Shown: positions 1 through 8,135 of the stretch, one piece after another
Layout: each line of letters opens with the position of its first letter
How positions within the stretch are numbered: position 1 is the first letter of the stretch
NCBI GenBank assembly: GCA_002423905.1
Contig: DIVC01000056.1
Coordinates: forward strand, 1-28,418
Reading direction: 5' to 3'
Length of the DNA: 28,418 nt
Source: Idiomarina sp. UBA6142
GTDB taxonomy: Bacteria > Pseudomonadota > Gammaproteobacteria > Enterobacterales > Alteromonadaceae
Notes under the pieces: model-generated
What the model saw: only the letters and a program-made list of their open reading frames with translations
Database searches by the model: none
What the model was told of the DNA's origin: nothing
Made by a program: the position numbers and the translations under genes

Positions 1-1104
1 CAGGGTAAACCCACTGGGGTATTGATCGACAATGCCATGAATTTAATCGAAGCAATCATTCCAGTGGATAGCGCCGAGCAACAACAGGCAGCCCTGAAGT
101 TAGCCTTTACTCACCTGAATCAGCGCGGCATAACTGGCGTTCATGATGCTGGTGTTAGCGCGCAGACCATCGCCGTTTATCAAGATCTCGCCGCCAAGGG
201 TGCTATGACTGTGCGGGTCTATGCCATGATCGGTGCGAACGAACCTGCACTGCCTGAGCTCCTCGCCAACGGACCAATCCTGACCGATGATGAAATGTTT
301 ACCGTGCGCAGCGTTAAAATTTACGCCGACGGCGCGCTCGGTAGCCGCGGTGCTGCCCTGTTACATCCATATCATGATGACCCACAACAACTTGGGCTGT
401 TAGTGACCTCGCCCGACAACATCAAAGCACTTTATGAATTGATTATTCCTTACGGCTTTCAAATCAATACCCATGCAATTGGTGACCGTGCTAATCGCCT
501 TGCCCTGGATGCGTTTGAGCAGGCATTTAACAGCTATGGCGGTCGTAATCTCCGCCACCGTATTGAGCACGCACAGGTGGTTCACCCGGATGACTTAATG
601 CGTTTTAAAACCTTAAACATTATCCCTTCCATGCAACCCACTCACGCCACAAGTGACAAAAACATGGCGGAGGATCGCTTAGGTAAGGAACGTATGCAGG
701 GTGCATACGCTTGGAAGACCTTTCTCGAGCAAGGCTCAATTATTGCTGCGGGATCAGATTTCCCGGTAGAGTTGGCTGATCCATTCTTTGGATTACATGC
801 TGCGGTCACGCGTCAAGACCGCGACAATCAGCCAGCTGGCGGTTGGTATCCAGCTGAGGCCATGACGCGGGTTGAAGCATTACGGTCGTTTACCCTAGAC
901 GCTGCCTATGCGGCTGGGCAAGAAGCCACTATGGGCAGCATTGAGCCGGGCAAATGGGCAGATTTTATTGTGTTAGATCACAATCCGTTCCAACAAGCAG
1001 CTGATACACTATGGCAACAACGGGTATTAGCCACTTATCTAGCCGGCGAAGCCGTTTACACCATCAGCGTAGAAACCGAGGACAGTGATGAAACTTCACG
1101 ATGA
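1..1104 (+). CDS. YtcJ-like amidohydrolase (Amidohydrolase_3), 5' end outside window
   Basis: This is the C-terminal part (about 367 residues) of a metal-dependent amidohydrolase. The frame is open from base 1, so the start lies upstream of the window; family members are usually around 550 residues. Visible family motifs in order are GKPTGVLIDNAM at the left edge, a GVHDAG segment, KIYADGALGSRGAAL (the lysine is the usual metal-bridging position), INTHAIGDRAN, HRIEHAQVVHP and GSDFPVELADPFFGLHAAV. The histidines and the late aspartate are the expected metal ligands. The C-terminal composite-domain motif (GSIEPGKWADFIVLDHNP) is present. The substrate in this family is rarely known; hydrolysis of an amide or N-formyl bond is the safest statement. 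The last 17 bases overlap the pdxH start, suggesting translational coupling. The signal peptide status cannot be judged because the N-terminus is missing. Confidence 0.93.
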   Translation, partial: QGKPTGVLIDNAMNLIEAIIPVDSAEQQQAALKLAFTHLNQRGITGVHDAGVSAQTIAVYQDLAAKGAMTVRVYAMIGANEPALPELLANGPILTDDEMFTVRSVKIYADGALGSRGAALLHPYHDDPQQLGLLVTSPDNIKALYELIIPYGFQINTHAIGDRANRLALDAFEQAFNSYGGRNLRHRIEHAQVVHPDDLMRFKTLNIIPSMQPTHATSDKNMAEDRLGKERMQGAYAWKTFLEQGSIIAAGSDFPVELADPFFGLHAAVTRQDRDNQPAGGWYPAEAMTRVEALRSFTLDAAYAAGQEATMGSIEPGKWADFIVLDHNPFQQAADTLWQQRVLATYLAGEAVYTISVETEDSDETSR

Positions 1105-1741
1105 ACGCCGCGATTACGAGCAAGGGCAACTGCGACGGAATCAATTACCGCAAAATCCTTTTGAGTTATTTGCCGACTGGTTTACCCAAGCGCAGGCGCA
1201 GGCTAACTCACCGGATCCAACAGCCTTCACTCTAGCCACTGTGGGAGCCGACGGGCAGCCGCATCAACGCATCGTATTGCTCAAACAAGTGGATGCTACC
1301 GGCTTTGTCTTTTTTACCAATTACACCAGCCAAAAGGGCCAAGATCTAGCGCACAACCCACTCGCATCGGTGCATTTTGCGTGGTTGGGCTTGGAGCGGC
1401 AAGTGAGAATTGAGGGCCGTGTGGAAAAACTCGACAGCACCGCTAGTGAGAACTATTTCTCCAGTCGTCCCCGCGGCAGTCAACTCGGCGCACATGCCTC
1501 AGAACAGAGTAGAACGATTGAAAGTCGCGAGCAGCTGGAGGCACGCTATCACCAATTAAATAGCGATTTTGCAGGTAAAGACATTCCAAAACCTGAACAT
1601 TGGGGCGGATACCGTGTGGTACCAAGCCTGTTTGAGTTTTGGCAAGGTGGACGTTATCGCTTGCACGACCGTTTCTGTTACCGCTGCGATAATTCTCTAG
1701 CGGCCACTTCGCCATGGCGCATTACGCGGCTACAACCCTAA
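1088..1741 (+). CDS. pdxH: Pyridoxine/pyridoxamine 5'-phosphate oxidase
   Basis: PdxH is the FMN enzyme that oxidises pyridoxine or pyridoxamine 5'-phosphate to pyridoxal 5'-phosphate in the cytoplasm (vitamin B6 synthesis and salvage). The 217-residue protein shows the family landmarks in order: the N-terminal DYEQGQLRRNQLPQNPFELF, QRIVLLKQVD, FFTNYTSQKGQDL, the FMN-site LERQVRIEGRVEKL, FSSRPRGSQLGAHAS, HWGGYRV, and the C-terminal EFWQGGRYRLHDRF ending in WRITRLQP. Its length matches the usual ~215-220. A GTG three bases earlier is possible, but the ATG at 1088 has GAGGA at 1078-1082 with 5-base spacing. It starts inside the end of the upstream amidohydrolase, and its last 12 bases overlap the convergent Ldh_2 gene. 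Supplying PLP would also serve the PLP-dependent SpeA encoded nearby, though no regulatory link is visible. Confidence 0.97.
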   Translation: MKLHDERRDYEQGQLRRNQLPQNPFELFADWFTQAQAQANSPDPTAFTLATVGADGQPHQRIVLLKQVDATGFVFFTNYTSQKGQDLAHNPLASVHFAWLGLERQVRIEGRVEKLDSTASENYFSSRPRGSQLGAHASEQSRTIESREQLEARYHQLNSDFAGKDIPKPEHWGGYRVVPSLFEFWQGGRYRLHDRFCYRCDNSLAATSPWRITRLQP

Positions 1742-2797
1742 CGGTAATGGTGTTTGATAGTTATCGGCACACCACTGTAACTGTTTCATCATTGCGGCAC
1801 TGTAGTGGATACCGTGTCGCAACTGCTGCTCACGCAACGCTAAGGCGCCGCTGCCAGGTACTCGTACCGGCTGTTTTGGATCGATAGGCGTTACTGCACA
1901 CATGCCCTCTACTTGTGCTTGTGCTTGTTGCTTGAAATGCTCACTATCACCCAGTGCTCCGGGGTCAACCACCTGAATCCAAACGGTATTTGCGTCACCG
2001 TCGGTGGCCGCTTGATGCCTGCCATACTGGCTCAAAGCTAAGGTCCAGAGTTCACTGTATAAATTTAAGCCGGTTCCCTTGTAGCCCAAATCAGCGCCAC
2101 CTAAAGGCGCTAAAACGCTGGCAGGATCGGCCAAAAATGTACTGGCATCGCAGGTATAGTCACCCGCTGCTGTAATCAATGCTGGAAACGGCAGCGGTTT
2201 ACCTTCAGCAATAGCAGAACGCACCTTACCGGCTGCTAACATAGACAAACTAACATCAAATAAAATTGGTTGGCTGGTGGTAGGCACACCAATAGCGAGT
2301 GGGTTCGGTGAAAACCAGGCCGATTTACCAGCAAATGGTGCCACTGCTTTTTGTGCAGGCGTGGCACACATGATTTGTATCATCATGCCGGCATTAGTCG
2401 CCTGCTCGAGGTAGACCGCTAATGCCGCGACATGCTGGGTGCGCCGCAGCACTACCGTACCGGTGCCATAATCGGTGGCCATGGCGATAGCTCGTGCAAC
2501 AGCCAATGGCATGGTGTGTAAGCCGGGTAAAAACTCAGCATCCCACAATTCAATGGCAGCGCGACCTGACACGCGGTGTGGCGCGCCATCGGGCTTACTT
2601 AAGCCTTGGCTTAAGCAGGTTAAATTGTAGCGTAAGCGAATCAAACCATGAGTGCGAAAGCCCATTAAGTCGGCGGCCACCAGATGTTTGGCAATATTTG
2701 CTGCCACATTCGGAGCAGCGCCAGCGCGTTCAGCACATTGTTGCGCCCAGGCGGTTATTGCCGAGCTATCCATTTGCGACATTTTTAACTCACTCAT
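1730..2797 (-). CDS. Ldh_2-family NAD(P)-dependent 2-hydroxyacid (malate/lactate-type) dehydrogenase
   Basis: The 355-residue cytoplasmic protein belongs to the type-2 malate/L-lactate dehydrogenase family (also ureidoglycolate dehydrogenase and delta1-piperideine-2-carboxylate reductase). These enzymes use NAD(P) with 2-keto or 2-hydroxy acids. Seen in the sequence: ADLMGFRTHGLIRLRYN near residues 43-59 (family H and R positions), VLRRTQHVAALAVYLEQA (the second family histidine), WFSPNPLAIGVPT (dinucleotide-site region) and GYKGTGLNLYSELW. Exact substrate cannot be read from sequence, and synteny gives no clue. The family contains many misannotated members. The ATG at 2797 has only a weak AAGG upstream; in-frame ATGs five and eight codons later are alternatives. 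The gene is divergent from pfkA (71 bases between starts) and convergent with pdxH, overlapping it by 12 bases with no terminator between them. Confidence 0.9.
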   Translation of the reverse strand: MSELKMSQMDSSAITAWAQQCAERAGAAPNVAANIAKHLVAADLMGFRTHGLIRLRYNLTCLSQGLSKPDGAPHRVSGRAAIELWDAEFLPGLHTMPLAVARAIAMATDYGTGTVVLRRTQHVAALAVYLEQATNAGMMIQIMCATPAQKAVAPFAGKSAWFSPNPLAIGVPTTSQPILFDVSLSMLAAGKVRSAIAEGKPLPFPALITAAGDYTCDASTFLADPASVLAPLGGADLGYKGTGLNLYSELWTLALSQYGRHQAATDGDANTVWIQVVDPGALGDSEHFKQQAQAQVEGMCAVTPIDPKQPVRVPGSGALALREQQLRHGIHYSAAMMKQLQWCADNYQTPLPLGL

Positions 2798-2868
2798 ACC
2801 CTTGTCTACTTGTTATTAGCCATGACTCCGTTAAGCTTAACAGACAACGACAAAGAGGAGTACGGTTG

Positions 2869-3897
2869 GTGTCGGAACAAAAACAACAAACACGAATAGC
2901 GGTACTAACCAGTGGTGGTGATGCCCCCGGCATGAATGCTGCATTGCGAGCCGTGGTATTAGCTGCGGAACATTATGGCTTAGAAGTCATCGGCTTCAAG
3001 CATGGCTATCAAGGATTACTGGAAAATGACTATGTGCGGTTACGCGCGGCAGACGTACAGCATATTTTGCAGTACTCTGGGACGATCATTAAAAGTGCTC
3101 GCTGCGCGCGCTTCAAAGAAGTAGCAGCGGCACAACAAGCGGCGGCGGTGCTGGATCAGCACCAGATTGACGGCTTGGTGGTCATTGGGGGCGATGGCTC
3201 GTTTCGTGGTGCCGAACACTTGGCGAATCACTGGAGCGGCAAAATTATTGGTGTCCCAGGTACGATTGATAATGATGTGTACGGTACTGACGTAACTATA
3301 GGCTTTACTACTGCAGTGGCTATCGCCATGGATGCACTGGATAAAATTCGTGATACCGCGGATGCCATGGACCGCGTCTTTATTGTCGAAGTGATGGGTC
3401 GACACGCCGGTTTTATTGGTCTCAATAGCGGTGTCGCAGCGGGTGCAGAACGGATGATTTTACCGGAGCTGCAAAAAGGCAAGCCGCTAACGATCGAAGC
3501 CATGGTGAAGCATATTGAGCGGGTAAAAGCAGTCCGTGGTGACGGCAGTTACGTGATGGTATTAAGCGAGCATCAATGGCCTGGCGGTGCGGTAGCTCTG
3601 GCTGAACAGCTGGAAGCGCAGTATGGTCTGCCGTGTCGTCCATGCCTGCTTGGGCATATTCAACGCGGCGGTGCCCCAGCACCGGCTGATCGAATTATTG
3701 CCTCAGAGCTTGGTGTGCATGCCGTTGAACTGATTTTGCAAGGTCAATCGCGAGTGATGGCCGGTCTGCAAGCAAACCAATTAGTAGCGATTCCATTGGT
3801 CGAAACCTGGACCAAGAAAAATCCTTTGAACGCCAATTTACTGCGAATTTCACAGGAGATTTTTAACCCCGTGAAAAAGCCCGCTAATAAACATTGA
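2869..3897 (+). CDS. pfkA: ATP-dependent 6-phosphofructokinase
   Basis: PfkA phosphorylates fructose 6-phosphate to fructose 1,6-bisphosphate, the committed step of glycolysis, in the cytoplasm. The 342-residue protein shows SGGDAPGMN near the N-terminus (15-23), IGGDGS (106-111), PGTIDND (130-136, with catalytic Asp134), VEVMGRHAGF, LSEH and LGHIQRGG. Gly110 in GGDGS and Gly131 in PGTIDND are what ATP-using enzymes carry; pyrophosphate-dependent enzymes have Asp and Lys there. The open frame extends far upstream, antisense to the Ldh_2 gene, but that part is not homologous. I chose the GTG at 2869 because GAGGAG (2855-2860) lies 8 bases before it; the adjacent TTG at 2866 is an alternative. 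The C-terminus is slightly longer than in E. coli (320 residues). It is a single gene followed by an 80-base gap before speB. Confidence 0.95.
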   Translation: MSEQKQQTRIAVLTSGGDAPGMNAALRAVVLAAEHYGLEVIGFKHGYQGLLENDYVRLRAADVQHILQYSGTIIKSARCARFKEVAAAQQAAAVLDQHQIDGLVVIGGDGSFRGAEHLANHWSGKIIGVPGTIDNDVYGTDVTIGFTTAVAIAMDALDKIRDTADAMDRVFIVEVMGRHAGFIGLNSGVAAGAERMILPELQKGKPLTIEAMVKHIERVKAVRGDGSYVMVLSEHQWPGGAVALAEQLEAQYGLPCRPCLLGHIQRGGAPAPADRIIASELGVHAVELILQGQSRVMAGLQANQLVAIPLVETWTKKNPLNANLLRISQEIFNPVKKPANKH

Positions 3898-3914
3898 AAT
3901 AGTAGAATTTTAAG

Positions 3915-3945
3915 CGCATTCAGCAGATAATATGCGCCCTTATTT
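3915..3945 (+). repeat. GCGCAT/ATGCGC inverted repeat between pfkA and speB
   Basis: Perfect 6-base arms (3915-3920 and 3933-3938) flank a 12-base spacer containing GATAAT, and a CCTTATTTTT tract follows. It could be a weak terminator for pfkA or an operator in the speB promoter region. The loop is long for a terminator. The GATAAT inside the spacer could serve as a -10 element, but no good -35 is visible. Confidence 0.35.
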
Positions 3946-3977
3946 TTACGCCAGCAAATTGATGGAGGTGACTGACT

Positions 3978-4913
3978 TTGAGCCAGCATCAAGCCAAACA
4001 AATTACCGCTTTACCGGTGGCGGTTGACGCCCCGGTTCGTGAGTTCTTCGGTGCCAGTACCGAAGCCGCTATCTTTGCCAACAGCACGCATATGATCGGC
4101 TTTGGTTTTGATGGCACCGCTTGTTTTCGCAAAGGCACCCGCAATGGCCCTGATGGGCTGCGTGCCGTGTCTGAGGACATCGAGTCCTACTCACCGTATT
4201 TAGACGCAGATCTTTATGATCATACCTTTTACGACCTTGGTAACTTGTCACTCGGCAATAACGATGACATAGAAGCTCAATGGCAGCACGCCACTGACCA
4301 ATTTAGCGCTATCTTTGATGGTGTTGATTTAGCGGCGGATAATATTCGCGTCCTGACGTTAGGTGGCGAGCACTCTATTTCCTACGCGCCTATTCGTACC
4401 TATTTGCAGCAATATCCTGATCTAGTGGTACTCCACCTCGATGCCCACGCGGATTTGCGTGACGGTTTCTTGGGTTATCACTACTCACACGCATCAATTA
4501 TTCGCCGCGTGCTCGATCACTTTGGCCCAGGCCATCAACTGATCCAATACGGTATCCGCTCAGGCACCCGTGAAGAATATCAATTCATGAAAGAACACGG
4601 CACCGTGCGTACGTCACGTAAAGACTTTCTAGACAGCGTCGCCGCTATTGCGGCGGACCGTCCTATCTATCTGACCCTTGATTTGGACTACTTTGACCCG
4701 GCATTTTTGCCAGGTACTGGTACGCCAGAACCGGGTGGTGAAGACTTTCACTCGTATGTCAGCTTGATGAAACTATTACGCAACAAAAATATCGTGGGCG
4801 CTGACGTGGTAGAACTGTCACCAGAAATCGACCCAACCGGCAATTCAGATGTGTTTGCGGCTAAGATTGTCCGTGAGCTGTTAATCATTTTGAACGAAAA
4901 AGGCTCACGCTAA
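3978..4913 (+). CDS. speB: Agmatinase (ureohydrolase family)
   Basis: SpeB hydrolyses agmatine to putrescine and urea using a binuclear manganese centre in the cytoplasm. The 311-residue protein carries the three ureohydrolase signatures: GGEHS at 129-133, DAHAD at 155-159 and LDLDYFDP at about 234-241. These supply the metal-binding His and Asp residues. The start is TTG at 3978, supported by a strong GGAGGTGA at 3964-3971 with 6-base spacing; no ATG lies in a better position. The stop overlaps the speA start (TAATG), so the two genes are translationally coupled and make consecutive enzymes of arginine to agmatine to putrescine. Related ureohydrolases (guanidinobutyrase, arginase) are possible on motif grounds, but the speA partner makes agmatinase by far the most likely. 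Confidence 0.95.
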   Translation: MSQHQAKQITALPVAVDAPVREFFGASTEAAIFANSTHMIGFGFDGTACFRKGTRNGPDGLRAVSEDIESYSPYLDADLYDHTFYDLGNLSLGNNDDIEAQWQHATDQFSAIFDGVDLAADNIRVLTLGGEHSISYAPIRTYLQQYPDLVVLHLDAHADLRDGFLGYHYSHASIIRRVLDHFGPGHQLIQYGIRSGTREEYQFMKEHGTVRTSRKDFLDSVAAIAADRPIYLTLDLDYFDPAFLPGTGTPEPGGEDFHSYVSLMKLLRNKNIVGADVVELSPEIDPTGNSDVFAAKIVRELLIILNEKGSR

Positions 4914-6823
4914 TGACCAACCCATGGACTATCGAAGACGCTGAAGAGCTCTACGGGGTGAAGCGCTGGGGCGCTGGATATTTCTCCATTGGTGAGAATG
5001 GCAGCATTCAAATTGCGCCGAATCATCGTCAGCCCGATGTCACCATTGATATGAAAGAAGTGGTAGACGAAATTATTGCCGAAGGTATTCAATTGCCGGC
5101 AGTTATTCGTTTTCACGATATTCTGCGCTCACAGGTTGAGATTCTCAACGAAACCTTCGCCAAAATCATTGAAGATGCCAACTATGAAGGTCGCTATGTC
5201 GGCGTATTCCCGATCAAAGTGAACCAAATGCGCGAAGTGGTAGAAGAAATCATCGATGCGGGCGAGCCCTACGACTACGGTCTCGAAGCCGGTTCTAAGC
5301 CGGAGTTAATGGCGGTATTGGCCTACAACGAGAACCCGCGGGCATTGACCATTTTGAACGGCTACAAAGACGAAGATTATCTAACCTTAGCGTTGCTTGG
5401 CCGCCAGTTACGGCGCAAGATCATTATCGTAATCGAGAAGTTCTCCGAACTGGAAATGCTGATTCCACTGTCGAAGAAGCTCGGCGTTGAGCCAATTATT
5501 GGTTTGCGCAGCAAAATGATGGTGCGTAGCTCAGGTAAATGGGCTGGCTCCAGTGGCGAGCGCGCCAAGTTCGGCTTAAGCATCACCGAAATTCTCAATA
5601 TTATCGAATTACTCAAGCAAGAAAACATGCTGCATTGCGCCAAGCTACTGCACTTCCATATTGGCAGCCAGTTGGCCGATATCCGCAAGATTAAAGAAGC
5701 GGTATCCGAAGGTGCGCGATTGTACGCCAAACTGATTCAAATGGGCGTTGAGCTTGAATATTTAGACATTGGCGGCGGCCTCGGTATTGACTATGACGGT
5801 ACTAGCTCCACCACCGATTCGTCACGCAACTATTCCACTGAAGAGTACGTGGCTGACGTGGTATACGGGGTCAAGCAGATTTGTGACCTAGAGAACGTGC
5901 CGCACCCTAATTTAGTGAGTGAAAGTGGTCGCGCTATCACCGCTCACCACAGTTGTGTAGTCACCAACATTGTCGGTGAAATCAAGAATACCGGTGCTAA
6001 GTTTGATATCAGCGCCAGCTCGGGTGAGCACATCTTAGTGAGCAACATGCGTGAGCTGATCAATTCAGCCGAGACTATGCACCCACAAGAGCGCTATAAC
6101 GATGCCGCCTCATTCAAACAAAGCGCCTATGAGGCCTTTAAGCTGGGTATTTTGTCGCTGGAAGAAATGGCCAAGCTGGACACCATGTACTGGCAGATTT
6201 TGACTGAGATCCATCACTCAATTGACCGTGAAACCTTCGTATTTCAAGAGCTCGAAGAGCTAGAAGATATGTTGGCCAGTCAGTATCTGTGTAACTTCTC
6301 GATCTTCCAATCTGCTGCGGATACTTGGGCCATTGGCCAAGTATTGCCGATTGTACCAATCACCCGCTTAGACGAGCGCCCAGCGGTGCGTTGCTCGATT
6401 GTCGATATCACCTGTGACAGCGACGGTAAACTCAGTAAATACATTGAAGGCACCTCAATCAGCGATAACATTCCGATGCATACCCTGCGCAAAGGCGAAG
6501 AGTATCATGTGGGGATGTTTTTGACCGGCGCCTACCAAGATGTTATGGGTGATATGCACAACTTATTTGGGCGTTTAACCGAAGTGCATATCTACTCCCA
6601 TGATGACGAGCCAGGTGATTTTTATATCGAAGAAGTGGTTCCAGGCACATCTGCAGAGAAAGTGCTCGAAACCATGCAATATAATACCGATTTCATGGCC
6701 AAAACGGTCAAGAAGTGCATTGATCGTGAAGTGCGCAAAGGGACCATTGCACCGCGCGAAGGCGTACGCTGGACCGACTATTATGAGAAGTGTTTGGCCG
6801 GTACGACCTACTTAAAAGTGTAA
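4913..6823 (+). CDS. speA: Biosynthetic arginine decarboxylase
   Basis: SpeA decarboxylates L-arginine to agmatine using PLP and Mg2+, the first step of putrescine and spermidine synthesis by the arginine route. At 636 residues it fits the fold-III (alanine-racemase-like barrel) biosynthetic enzymes of about 630-660 residues. Visible landmarks are FPIKVNQ with the PLP-binding lysine at 102, HFHIGSQ with His249, DIGGGLGIDYDG from Asp285 and DITCDSDG with Cys501, the expected active-site cysteine contributed across the dimer. The C-terminal VFPI/VPGT-type region is complete. The ATG overlaps the speB stop by one base. E. coli has the order speA-speB, so this is the reverse order. The final TAA is followed by 94 bases leading to tRNA-Phe. 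There is no clear terminator there, only a short hairpin that abuts the tRNA promoter. Confidence 0.97.
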   Translation: MTNPWTIEDAEELYGVKRWGAGYFSIGENGSIQIAPNHRQPDVTIDMKEVVDEIIAEGIQLPAVIRFHDILRSQVEILNETFAKIIEDANYEGRYVGVFPIKVNQMREVVEEIIDAGEPYDYGLEAGSKPELMAVLAYNENPRALTILNGYKDEDYLTLALLGRQLRRKIIIVIEKFSELEMLIPLSKKLGVEPIIGLRSKMMVRSSGKWAGSSGERAKFGLSITEILNIIELLKQENMLHCAKLLHFHIGSQLADIRKIKEAVSEGARLYAKLIQMGVELEYLDIGGGLGIDYDGTSSTTDSSRNYSTEEYVADVVYGVKQICDLENVPHPNLVSESGRAITAHHSCVVTNIVGEIKNTGAKFDISASSGEHILVSNMRELINSAETMHPQERYNDAASFKQSAYEAFKLGILSLEEMAKLDTMYWQILTEIHHSIDRETFVFQELEELEDMLASQYLCNFSIFQSAADTWAIGQVLPIVPITRLDERPAVRCSIVDITCDSDGKLSKYIEGTSISDNIPMHTLRKGEEYHVGMFLTGAYQDVMGDMHNLFGRLTEVHIYSHDDEPGDFYIEEVVPGTSAEKVLETMQYNTDFMAKTVKKCIDREVRKGTIAPREGVRWTDYYEKCLAGTTYLKV

Positions 6824-6853
6824 AACAAGTAAAACTGCGTATTTCCTGAGCAA

Positions 6854-6880
6854 ACGGTTTGAAACCGCAAAAAAGCGGTT
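6854..6880 (+). repeat. Overlapping alternative hairpins downstream of speA
   Basis: ACGGTTT (6854-6860) can pair with AAACCG(6862-6867), or the latter can pair instead with GCGGTT (6875-6880) across an A6 loop, forming AACCGC-A6-GCGGTT. The two pairings exclude each other. Neither is followed by a T-tract. The second arm ends in the TTGACT of the tRNA promoter. It may act as a 3'-end structure for speA mRNA. Confidence 0.35.
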
Positions 6881-6914
6881 GACTCACACCTTAAAAACTC
6901 GTTTAATACGCACC
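6879..6914 (+). promoter_or_regulatory. Sigma-70 promoter of tRNA-Phe
   Basis: TTGACT (6879-6884) and TTTAAT (6902-6907) each match five of six consensus bases and are separated by 17 bases. Predicted transcription would begin near 6914, a few bases before the mature tRNA. The discriminator after the -10 is GC-rich (ACGCACCG), the type associated with stringent control of stable-RNA promoters. Confidence 0.7.
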
Positions 6915-6917
6915 GAC

Positions 6918-6993
6918 GCCCAGATAGCTCAGTTGGTAGAGCAGGGGATTGAAAATCCCCGTGTCGGTGGTTCGATTCCGCCTCTGGGCACCA
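6918..6993 (+). tRNA. tRNA-Phe (anticodon GAA)
   Basis: A full 76-base cloverleaf with encoded CCA. The acceptor stem is GCCCAGA (6918-6924) with TCTGGGC (6983-6989). The D-arm is GCTC/GAGC. The anticodon stem is GGGGA/TCCCC around loop TTGAAAA, with anticodon GAA at 6951-6953. The T-arm is GGTGG-TTCGATT-CCGCC, followed by discriminator A and CCA at 6991-6993. It reads as a single-gene transcription unit between a strong promoter and a terminator. The sequence is complete and shows no sign of integration at its 3' end. Confidence 0.98.
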
Positions 6994-7004
6994 TTATTGA
7001 TAAG

Positions 7005-7037
7005 GCCTCGCTCGCAAGAGCGGGGCTTTTCATTTTG
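7005..7037 (+). terminator. Rho-independent terminator of tRNA-Phe
   Basis: GCCTCGCTC (7005-7013) pairs with GAGCGGGGC (7018-7026) with one G-T wobble and a GCAA tetraloop, followed by TTTTCATTTT. It lies 11 bases after the CCA. Confidence 0.9.
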
Positions 7038-7042
7038 TGGCG

Positions 7043-7061
7043 TTGTACCAGATTTGTACCA
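7043..7061 (+). repeat. Tandem TTGTACCA repeat
   Basis: Two copies of TTGTACCA (7043-7050 and 7054-7061) sit 11 bases apart, one helical turn, in the gap between the tRNA terminator and the MipA/OmpV gene. The spacing suits a protein-binding site on one face of the helix, but they lie about 130 bases before the likely promoter and may be chance. Apart from this repeat I see nothing else in 7038-7160. Confidence 0.3.
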
Positions 7062-7192
7062 ATCACACCCTTACTTTGTAGACAATTCACGATTAGTACT
7101 CATCGCCCCATCGAAAAATCATCCACGGATGATCTAACACAGCAACTTAGACGTTATCTTCGGTTGAATTAGCTACCGCTCATTAGATTGTT

Positions 7193-7237
7193 TATACTGA
7201 TAGCTGAAGAGTGCTCGAATATATCCCGCAGGAGGTC
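7193..7237 (+). promoter_or_regulatory. Probable -10 element and ribosome-binding site of the MipA/OmpV gene
   Basis: TATACT (7193-7198) matches five of six -10 bases; the -35 is weak. A strong AGGAGG at 7230-7235 lies 4 bases before the ATG. Confidence 0.45.
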
Positions 7238-7239
7238 TC

Positions 7240-8067
7240 ATGAAAAAAGTTACAGGTTTACTGGGTATCGCATTGGCTTGTGGTATTGCGATGCCAGCCG
7301 TATCGGCGCAAGAGAGTCAGACCGTGTTAGTGCCGCTGCCCTCCGTGGATGACTTCAGCCGCGGCCAAAATGGCTGGAGCTTCGCCTTAGGTGCAGGTAT
7401 CGAATATGAAACGGCCTACGAAGGCTCGGACGAGTTTGGCTTTGAAGTACAACCCGCCGGCGGGATTCAGTGGCGTAACGGTAATGACGTATTTTATTTT
7501 GCCGGTGAAGCACTGGGTTGGCGTGGTCTTCGTGCTGACTATTGGCTATTTGAGGCAGCAATCGGTTTTGATGAAGGCCGCGAGGAAGCAGATTCTGATG
7601 GTGGCTATTTGCAAGGGCTTGGCGATAGTGAAGAAGGTACCGAATTGGTCTTTCAAGTACGTCGCGCGCTTGATGCCGATTGGCGTTATTCACTGGTAGC
7701 CCGAGTAATCACTGGCGACAACGGCAATATTGGGCTATTTGGTGTAGGCCGCCGGTTTGGTGAGCAAAATGATGGTACTGGATCAGAAATTAACGTTGTA
7801 GCATCCTTTCACGACAACAAATATGCCAATTACGGTTTTGGTATTAATGCCACGCAGGCGTTGGCATCAGGGCTGGCCGAAACTACGATGAGCGGTGGTT
7901 TGCGCTCACTCGCTATCAACTACAATTATCGTTACAACATTAACAGAAATTGGCAGATTTTCGGCGAAGCATTGTATGAACATTATAGCTCTGACGTGCG
8001 CAGAAGCCCGATTGCTCGCAGTAACTACGAAGCGGAAGTCGGCATCGGCTTTATTTATATCTTTTAA
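7240..8067 (+). CDS. MipA/OmpV-family outer-membrane protein
   Basis: The 275-residue precursor begins with a clear signal peptide (MKKVTGLLGIALACGIAMPA, then VSA before QE) and ends in aromatic beta-strand residues with a terminal Phe, typical of an outer-membrane beta-barrel. The pattern of alternating residues, a GAGIEYETAYEGSDEFGFEVQPAGGIQWRNG-like first segment (given here only as a landmark around residues 50-80) and a final strand of EVGIGFIYIF resemble the MipA/OmpV family. E. coli MipA is linked to a murein-synthesis scaffold, but most members have no established role, so I do not assign one. Residues 115-135 are strikingly acidic, probably an extracellular loop. It is monocistronic: it has its own ribosome-binding site, and a bidirectional terminator follows 26 bases after the stop. 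Confidence 0.85.
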   Translation: MKKVTGLLGIALACGIAMPAVSAQESQTVLVPLPSVDDFSRGQNGWSFALGAGIEYETAYEGSDEFGFEVQPAGGIQWRNGNDVFYFAGEALGWRGLRADYWLFEAAIGFDEGREEADSDGGYLQGLGDSEEGTELVFQVRRALDADWRYSLVARVITGDNGNIGLFGVGRRFGEQNDGTGSEINVVASFHDNKYANYGFGINATQALASGLAETTMSGGLRSLAINYNYRYNINRNWQIFGEALYEHYSSDVRRSPIARSNYEAEVGIGFIYIF

Positions 8068-8093
8068 ATCACAAACACCGATGAAAACCATTG

Positions 8094-8119
8094 AAAAAGG
8101 GTGCCAAGGCACCCTTTTT
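8094..8119. terminator. Bidirectional rho-independent terminator
   Basis: A perfect 12-base inverted repeat: AAAAAGGGTGCC (8094-8105) and GGCACCCTTTTT (8108-8119), with two bases at the centre. The flanking A and T tracts make it work on both strands. It separates the plus-strand MipA/OmpV gene from the minus-strand TonB receptor. Confidence 0.93.
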
Positions 8120-8135
8120 TATTCCCTACAAACCC

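Noticed and set aside
1..1104. Truncated amidohydrolase as a pseudogene
   Set aside because: The frame is open to base 1 and all visible motifs are intact; the missing N-terminus is explained by the window edge.
2494..2868. Long N-terminal extension of the pfkA reading frame
   Set aside because: It lies antisense to the Ldh_2 coding region, has no phosphofructokinase similarity, and a strong GAGGAG precedes the GTG at 2869.
6918..7061. Possible integrated element or attachment site at tRNA-Phe
   Set aside because: No integrase gene and no repeat of the tRNA 3' end is seen nearby; ordinary genes follow on both sides.
6879..7172. Open frame running through tRNA-Phe
   Set aside because: It covers the tRNA, its promoter and its terminator; it has no ribosome-binding site and no recognisable protein features.
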